A DNA stretch of 11,649 nt, from the NCBI GenBank assembly GCA_002341345.1, contig DDNW01000060.1:4394-16042 (forward strand), read 5' to 3'. The notes under the pieces were generated by a model. That model was not told where the DNA came from. It saw only the letters and a list, made by a program, of their open reading frames with translations, and ran no database searches. The position numbers were made by a program, and so were the translations under genes. This document shows positions 7,196 through 11,649 of the stretch, piece after piece. Source of the DNA: Erythrobacter sp. UBA2510. Its GTDB lineage: Bacteria; Pseudomonadota; Alphaproteobacteria; Sphingomonadales; Sphingomonadaceae. Each line of letters starts with the position of its first letter. Positions within the stretch are counted from its first letter, which is position 1.

Positions 7196-7202
7196 AAGGA
7201 GG
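7196..7202 (+). promoter_or_regulatory. Ribosome-binding site of the DUF883-like gene
   Basis: AAGGAGG lies 5 nt before the ATG at 7208 and fixes that start over a second in-frame ATG at 7217 and over longer upstream readings. Confidence 0.8.
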
Positions 7203-7207
7203 CTACG

Positions 7208-7480
7208 ATGAGTCTGATGAGTGAAATACAAGCCCTGCGGGCCGAGATCGACGCACGCGCCCACACCGCGCAGCACGAGCGCGCGGCATCGGGTCCGGCG
7301 GCGCCTTCTGGCGCCGAGGGCACGGATACGCAGGCCGGGCTCGAGAGCTTTGTGAAGACGGTCGACGAAACCCTGGCCGAGTTTTCTGAAGATATCGGCA
7401 AATATCCGCAGCTTGCCGCGTTGGCTGCATTGGGCGTCGGCCTCGCGGTCGGGGTCGTCATCGGTCGTCAGCTTCGATAA
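7208..7480 (+). CDS. YqjD/ElaB/DUF883-like membrane-anchored small protein
   Basis: This is a 90-residue protein with the architecture of the YqjD/ElaB/DUF883 group. It has a charged helical N-terminal part (1-27), an Ala/Gly/Pro-rich hinge (28-40), a second acidic helix (43-64), and one C-terminal transmembrane helix. That helix (about 67-86) has glycines at 76, 78, 82 and 86 and ends in RQLR. E. coli members are inner-membrane tail-anchored proteins linked to ribosome binding in stationary phase; that function is not shown for this protein. The gene is followed after 22 nt by a two-helix membrane protein, matching the yqjD-yqjE order. Family assignment is by architecture and by the Gly-rich tail, since I cannot run a profile search. 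Confidence 0.75.
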   Translation: MSLMSEIQALRAEIDARAHTAQHERAASGPAAPSGAEGTDTQAGLESFVKTVDETLAEFSEDIGKYPQLAALAALGVGLAVGVVIGRQLR

Positions 7481-7502
7481 CCGCTTCCTGAAAGGAACTT
7501 CC

Positions 7503-7952
7503 ATGTCCGCTCTGACCTCTGCAAAACTCTATGGCCGGGTGGCGTTGCTGCGCCGTCAGGTTCTTGTACGCCATCTGATCCACCGCGTGATCGCCGGGGC
7601 GCTTGCGGTTGCAGCCTTCATTGTCGCCGCGGGTCTTGCAACCTATGCGCTGTTTCTGACGATCCGTGTGCCGCTGGGCGATCTGGGGGCTTGCCTGGCC
7701 GTTGCGGCGCTTTACCTCGTGGTCGGTGTCATCTTGCTGATCATCACCTTGCGCGAGGCATCATCCCCCGAGCAGGAGGCCCTGGCCGAATTGGAGTCTG
7801 TGACCCTTGAAGCGATGATGTCGGATCCTCAGGGGGCGGTGCAGATGATGAATGCCGCCGGGCACCGCCTTGAAACGCTGGGTGATTCCCTGTCGCTGGG
7901 GATGGGGCTGCTGTCGGCGCTGCGCAAGGTCCGATCTGCGCGCAAGGCGTGA
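7503..7952 (+). CDS. Phage-holin-superfamily / YqjE-like (DUF1469) membrane protein
   Basis: This is a 149-residue inner-membrane protein. The N-terminal basic segment (about 8-28) precedes two transmembrane helices at about 29-52 and 62-83, joined by a short loop. A cytoplasmic helical tail (about 87-149) is partly acidic, then ends in a basic KVRSARKA. This matches the DUF1469/YqjE build, which databases often label holin superfamily 6 even though no lysis role is known. AAGGAA sits 5 nt before the ATG. It follows the DUF883-like gene by 22 nt and very likely shares its transcript. It is convergent with the AI-2E permease gene, with only 18 nt between the two stop codons. Confidence 0.8.
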   Translation: MSALTSAKLYGRVALLRRQVLVRHLIHRVIAGALAVAAFIVAAGLATYALFLTIRVPLGDLGACLAVAALYLVVGVILLIITLREASSPEQEALAELESVTLEAMMSDPQGAVQMMNAAGHRLETLGDSLSLGMGLLSALRKVRSARKA

Positions 7953-7970
7953 CGCCATGGGGCCGTGAAA

Positions 7971-9023
7971 TCAGCTCTGCGATCGGTCTTCGCCAAACAA
8001 CTGCCAGACCGCGACGAACAGCGCAGCAATCAGCGGCCCCAGCACAAAACCGTTCATCCCGATTAATACAATGCCGCCCAGCGTAGAAATGAGAATGACA
8101 TAGTCAGGCAGCCGGGTTCCCTTGCCGACCAGCGGCGGGCGTAGCAGATTGTCGATCATGCTGATGATCAGGCCCCCGGCCCCCAGCATCACGATGCCCC
8201 GAAGGTAATCGCCGGTTATCAACAGATACCCGGCGGCGGGCAACCAGACCAGCGGCGCCCCGACGGCCGGCAGCAGCGACACAGCCCCCATCAGAACTCC
8301 CCACAAAACCGGCGCATCAATCCCGAGCGCCCAAAAGGTGAGGCCGCCGATCGCCCCCTGGATCGCCGCAATAATCGCATTTCCCTTGACCGTCGCCTTC
8401 ATCACCGACGAGAAGTTCTCAAAAATCCGATCAGTGTGATCTGGGCTGAGCGGGCTGGCCTGCCTGATCCGCGCAGTCAGGCTTGCGCCATCGCGAAACA
8501 GAAAGAACAGCAGATAGAGCATCACGCCCAGACTGGTGATGAGCTGCGCGGCACTTTGCCCGATGGTGACCGCTCTTGTGGCGATCACTTGGCTGACCTG
8601 CAGCAAAAATGATGTCAGTCGCGTCTGAATATCACTCAGACTACCCAGATTCAGGGCTGACAGCGCCTCACGCATAAAGGGCGGCAATGCCGTTTCGATA
8701 CTTGTGACGAGGCCGCCAATATTCAGTTCACGGGTATTGATTCGAACGTAAAGATTGGACGCCTCTTGAGCGAGGGCTGCAAGCAAGACCAACCCCGGAA
8801 TGACAACGATACAGATACAGATCAACACGCTCAGGGCGGCGGCGGCATTTCGTCGGTCGCCGAGCGCGGTTTGCAAACGCCGGTGCAGGGGAGCAAACAG
8901 GATTGCCAGAATGGAAGCCCAGAGGATCGCGCCGTAAAATGGCAGGATCAGCCAGACGAATGCGGCGGTTACCAGGATAACAACGGCAAGGAAGCTTAGA
9001 TGCTGGGCTGATATTCTTGACAT
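7971..9023 (-). CDS. AI-2E/PerM-family transporter
   Basis: This is a polytopic inner-membrane protein of 350 residues, a normal size for the family. Paired N-terminal hydrophobic helices occupy about residues 8-48, a third follows near 60-85, and a helical soluble stretch comes next. The C-terminal half is the conserved membrane core: PAVGAPLVWLPA, the signature MIDNLLRPPLVGKGTRLPDY (289-308), and GGIVLIGMNGFVLGPLIAAL. The family includes putative AI-2 exporters (TqsA), PerM, and ion antiporters; substrate cannot be inferred here. I take the ATG at 9023, where GGTAGG lies about 9 nt upstream. In-frame ATG at 9077 and GTG at 9080 would add 18-19 polar residues with no ribosome-binding site. 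It stands alone on this strand and converges on the holin-like gene. Confidence 0.92.
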   Translation of the reverse strand: MSRISAQHLSFLAVVILVTAAFVWLILPFYGAILWASILAILFAPLHRRLQTALGDRRNAAAALSVLICICIVVIPGLVLLAALAQEASNLYVRINTRELNIGGLVTSIETALPPFMREALSALNLGSLSDIQTRLTSFLLQVSQVIATRAVTIGQSAAQLITSLGVMLYLLFFLFRDGASLTARIRQASPLSPDHTDRIFENFSSVMKATVKGNAIIAAIQGAIGGLTFWALGIDAPVLWGVLMGAVSLLPAVGAPLVWLPAAGYLLITGDYLRGIVMLGAGGLIISMIDNLLRPPLVGKGTRLPDYVILISTLGGIVLIGMNGFVLGPLIAALFVAVWQLFGEDRSQS

Positions 9024-9621
9024 TTCGCTCTGCCTACCATCAGTGAACCACTTGGCGTTGGAGTTCTTGGCTGTCATCACGGCGACGGGCTGGTTGCGTC
9101 ACCACCGAAGTGCAATTCGGTCGGAACGTTGTCCCCCGATGACGCTATGTGGCCGGTCGTCGTTATAGTGTCTACATTAATTTTCCAGTTTTTGGTTATC
9201 ATTCGCAAGACTCATGAACTCGTGTGCGCCCAGATGGCGTAATCGGGACCGATTCATTGTCGATTCGATCCATCGGATGTCATGCCTGAACACTTCTTGT
9301 GACTGCGTGTTCACAACACAGCGGCTAAAATTTTGCGAGCCAAAATCGCGGCACATTATGACGCGGGTGCCTCTCCGAGATTCTCGCGAACCTACAACCC
9401 GACGAGATTAGTCCCGTCGAGAACGAAGGCGAATACATACGGCCGTCGTGACTTCAGACTTCTTCTGGCCGCTAAGAATCATGGATTTCTAGTCTAGCTA
9501 ATCGCGAGAAGCGAAAACTTGGTAATAGCCATAACAGAGCCAGAGAAAGGGAAGCCCGGGTGCCGGGCTTGAAAGGATAGAGAGAGGCTCATCCGGGTCC
9601 GGCGTGACAAGGACCCTGACC
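9024..9621. other. Non-coding junction region between the AI-2E gene and the parB-like gene
   Basis: I see no convincing gene in these roughly 600 bp; the longest plus-strand frame (9214-9411, 65 codons) is rich in Arg, Cys and Ser and has no family look. Candidate elements: a TATAAC on the minus strand (9167-9162) as a possible -10 for the AI-2E gene with a poor -35; a dyad TTGTGA-N8-TCACAA (9297-9316), two bases wider than a CRP/FNR-type site; and a 9-bp inverted repeat TTCTCGCGA (9381-9389) with TCGCGAGAA (9502-9510). Composition is more AT-rich than the genes on either side. It may mark the join between accessory cargo and replicon backbone. Confidence 0.5.
9552..9570 (+). promoter_or_regulatory. 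Leader hairpin upstream of the parB-like gene
   Basis: A perfect 8-bp inverted repeat AAGCCCGG / CCGGGCTT encloses a 3-nt loop, 51 nt before the ATG at 9622. No T-run follows (the next bases are GAAAGG), so it does not look like a Rho-independent terminator. A purine-rich stretch GATAGAGAGAGG follows. It could be an RNA leader structure or a protein-binding dyad. Confidence 0.55.
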
Positions 9622-11649
9622 ATGGCCAAGACCGCTACCCGCCCGAAACCCGCCACCTCAAAGAAGACCGAAGCCGCCGGATCGGCCGCGCCTGATGGCG
9701 CCGCCGACATCCGCCTGATCCCGCTCAACCAGTTGGAACCCAGCCCGCTCAACGTTCGCAAGGTTGCGGCAAGCGCCAGCGACGACGCCGAACTCCTCGC
9801 CAGCATCCGCGAGACGGGCATCAAGCAGAACCTGGTGGTTCATACTCTGTCTGACACGTGTTTTGCTGTCGTTGCCGGTGGTCGTCGCCTCAAGGCGCTG
9901 AAGCAGCTTGCCGAGGATGGCGACATTCCGGCAGATCACCCGGTGCCGTGCCTCGTCGAGGATGAGCGCAATGCTGTCCTCACCTCGGCCACGGAAAACC
10001 TCCAACGCGCGGCGATGCACCCGGCGGACCAGTTCGAAGCTTTCGACACATTGATCGCCGAGGGCCGCAGCGAAGACGAGATTGCGCTGAAGTTCGGCGT
10101 CTCCGTCGACCTGGTGCGCCGCCGGTTGAAACTCGCTCGTGTCGCGCCCGAGATCATCGAGCAGTTTCGTGCGGGTGATCTGACCCTCAAATGCGTGATG
10201 GCCTTCACGCTGACCGACGATCATGATCGTCAACTGGCGGTTTGGAACGCGGTGGAGGCCGGCTATCACATCCATCCGCAGAGCATCAAACGTCAGCTGA
10301 CCGAGACGGCGCATTCGGCGAACTCGGCGCTTGGGCGTTTTGTCGGTATCGAGACCTATGAGGCAGCGGGTGGGGTTCTGCTGCGCGACCTCTTCGATGA
10401 TCGTGCCAGCGCCCATATGGAAAACCCCGAGCTCCTCGAGCGCCTCGCCATCGAGAAGCTGCAAGCCGCGGCCAAGCCCTTCGAGGCGGCGTGGAAATGG
10501 GTCGAGGTGCATCTCTCGGTGGATTACGGTGCGTTTCGCAGTTTTGGGCGGGTCTATCCGCAGGACATCGACCCGGATCCGGAACTGCTGGCCGAGGAGG
10601 AACGTCTCATTGCGCGCGAGGAAGAACTGGCGGCGCTGAACGACGGTGCGGACTGGTCTGAGGCGGAAACGGAAGAATACTACGCTATCGAGCCGCGCCT
10701 GCGCGAAATCGAGGCCTTGCAGCGAGAGCGGCAGCCTTTTGCAGACGCTGATCGCGCCATCGCCGGCGTGGTTCTGACTATCGGCCATGACGGCGCGCTG
10801 CGGGTCGAGAAGGGTTTGGTGCGGCCCGAGGATATTCCAGCCGCGCCCGAGCCCGAAGAGACCACCCCCGATGCGAATGGCGCCCCCTCACCTGTCCGCC
10901 CACACGTTACACCGCCGACCTCCTCAACCCCGGTGCCGAGCTCCGACCCGGCCGCGACGTTGCGCAAGGCGGACGGGATTTCGGCGAGCCTCGCCGACGA
11001 TCTGCGCGCGACGCGCCAGCATATCCTGCGGGCGCATCTGGCGGCGGATTTCGAGGTGGCGTTCGACGCGATGCTCTACGCGCTCTGCGAACAGGCGCTG
11101 GGACGGTCCTACAACAACGAGGCGCTCGATATGTCGATCCGACCTTTCCAGGCGCCAAACCGCGAGGTGCTGCATGCGGACACTGTCGCCCAGAAGATGC
11201 TCGAGGCGCTGGAGCAGGACCTCGCCACGGACTGGATGAAGATGGAGAAACCCGATGACTTCCGGGCGATGTCGGCGCTGCCCATCGCGGACAAGCAGGC
11301 GCTCTTTGCTTGGGCGACGGGTCTGGCGGTCAAGCCGCAGCTCTCCTCTGACAATCGCCCCTCCCACATCATTGAGGAGATTGGTGCGCGGCTCGAAGTC
11401 GATGTAGCGGCCTGTTGGCGCCCGAGTGCCCAGAACTACTGGGGTCGCGTCAACAAAGGACATGCGGTGGCTACGGCGCGCAAGCTCATCGGCGACGATT
11501 ACGCCGAGGATCGCAATCGCGAACGCAAGGGCGATATTGCAGCCGCGATGGAGCGCGCTTTCGCGGAAACGGCGGGCGAGACGGAAGGTTTCGACGCGGC
11601 GACGGCTGCAAAGACGACGCGCTGGTTGCCCGACGGGATGGTGTTTGCC
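9622..11649 (+). CDS. Large ParB/RepB/Spo0J-family protein, 3' end outside window
   Basis: 676 residues are visible without a stop. The N-terminus is a basic, Ala/Lys/Thr-rich tail (1-28). The ParB N-terminal domain follows: IRLIPLNQLEPSPLNVRK (30-47), box I AVVAGGRRLKAL (82-93), and box II ENLQRAAMHPADQFEAF (125-141). The helix-turn-helix is at about 150-172 (SEDEIALKFGVSVDLVRRRL). These parts match CTP-binding, DNA-binding ParB-like proteins; box I reads GGRR where chromosomal ParB has GERR. After residue 200 comes a long helical region, an acidic coil (about 325-365), a Pro/Thr-rich linker (406-443) and a second helical domain (about 450-676). That is about twice the length of chromosomal ParB and fits large ParB-like proteins of alphaproteobacterial plasmids and integrative elements. 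AAGGA lies 8 nt before the ATG. No parA is in view, so a partition role is unproven; a regulatory role is an alternative. Confidence 0.9.
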   Translation, partial: MAKTATRPKPATSKKTEAAGSAAPDGAADIRLIPLNQLEPSPLNVRKVAASASDDAELLASIRETGIKQNLVVHTLSDTCFAVVAGGRRLKALKQLAEDGDIPADHPVPCLVEDERNAVLTSATENLQRAAMHPADQFEAFDTLIAEGRSEDEIALKFGVSVDLVRRRLKLARVAPEIIEQFRAGDLTLKCVMAFTLTDDHDRQLAVWNAVEAGYHIHPQSIKRQLTETAHSANSALGRFVGIETYEAAGGVLLRDLFDDRASAHMENPELLERLAIEKLQAAAKPFEAAWKWVEVHLSVDYGAFRSFGRVYPQDIDPDPELLAEEERLIAREEELAALNDGADWSEAETEEYYAIEPRLREIEALQRERQPFADADRAIAGVVLTIGHDGALRVEKGLVRPEDIPAAPEPEETTPDANGAPSPVRPHVTPPTSSTPVPSSDPAATLRKADGISASLADDLRATRQHILRAHLAADFEVAFDAMLYALCEQALGRSYNNEALDMSIRPFQAPNREVLHADTVAQKMLEALEQDLATDWMKMEKPDDFRAMSALPIADKQALFAWATGLAVKPQLSSDNRPSHIIEEIGARLEVDVAACWRPSAQNYWGRVNKGHAVATARKLIGDDYAEDRNRERKGDIAAAMERAFAETAGETEGFDAATAAKTTRWLPDGMVFA

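Noticed and set aside
7503..7952. Prophage lysis holin.
   Set aside because: The holin superfamily label fits the fold only; no endolysin or other phage gene is present, and the YqjD-like neighbour points to the YqjE-type housekeeping membrane protein.
7953..7970. Bidirectional terminator between the convergent genes.
   Set aside because: Only a 4-5 bp GGCG/CGCC stem with a tiny loop overlaps the holin-like stop codon, and there is no T-run in either direction.
9297..9316. CRP/FNR-type site TTGTGA...TCACAA.
   Set aside because: The spacer is 8 bases rather than 6 and no clear promoter is placed beside it; kept only as a note in the junction region.
9214..9411. Possible 65-codon gene in the junction region.
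   Set aside because: It has no good ribosome-binding site, an odd composition (Arg, Cys, Ser), and no family resemblance.
9658..10788. A 376-codon open frame on the minus strand.
   Set aside because: It is antisense to the parB-like gene, whose plus-strand frame has clear ParB boxes. The antisense product has no recognisable family.

Overview
The window is high-GC DNA (the genes favour G or C at codon third positions) and looks like an alphaproteobacterium, probably a Rhodobacterales or Hyphomonadaceae-like organism. That placement rests on general sequence character and on the style of the large ParB-like protein at the right end, so it is an inference. The right end resembles plasmid or integrative-element backbone. 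The left two thirds resembles an accessory efflux and envelope-stress cluster.

Layout. (1) Positions 1-4504, minus strand: a compact operon read tetR1, then a HlyD/AcrA-like periplasmic adaptor, then an RND inner-membrane efflux permease whose 3' end lies beyond base 1. The tetR1 stop is followed directly by the adaptor ATG, and the adaptor stop overlaps the permease start as ATGA. (2) Positions 4505-4626: a 122-bp divergent promoter region with two TetR-style palindromes that share the half-site GTTCGTT. (3) Positions 4627-7952, plus strand: a second, unrelated TetR (CecR/YbiH-like). It is followed by two tryptophan-punctuated alpha-helical proteins, one without a signal peptide and one with a clear signal peptide, then a leftover C-terminal scrap of another RND permease. 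A small YqjD/ElaB/DUF883-like membrane-anchored protein and a two-helix holin-superfamily (YqjE/DUF1469-like) protein end the series. (4) Positions 7971-9023, minus strand: a complete AI-2E/PerM-family permease, convergent with the previous gene. (5) Positions 9024-9621: about 600 bp without a convincing gene, more AT-rich in part, ending in a perfect 8-bp-stem hairpin just upstream of the next gene. (6) Positions 9622-11649 and beyond: a large ParB/RepB/Spo0J-like protein, open at the right edge.

Working model (inference). The two divergent TetR repressors control an RND pump on one side and a set of helical envelope proteins on the other through a shared operator region. The paired cytosolic and periplasmic helical proteins are the least explained part of the window. 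The RND tail fragment between them and the YqjD/YqjE-like pair shows that the region was assembled by rearrangement. No outer-membrane channel, no transposase, no CRISPR array and no tRNA or rRNA gene was recognised.
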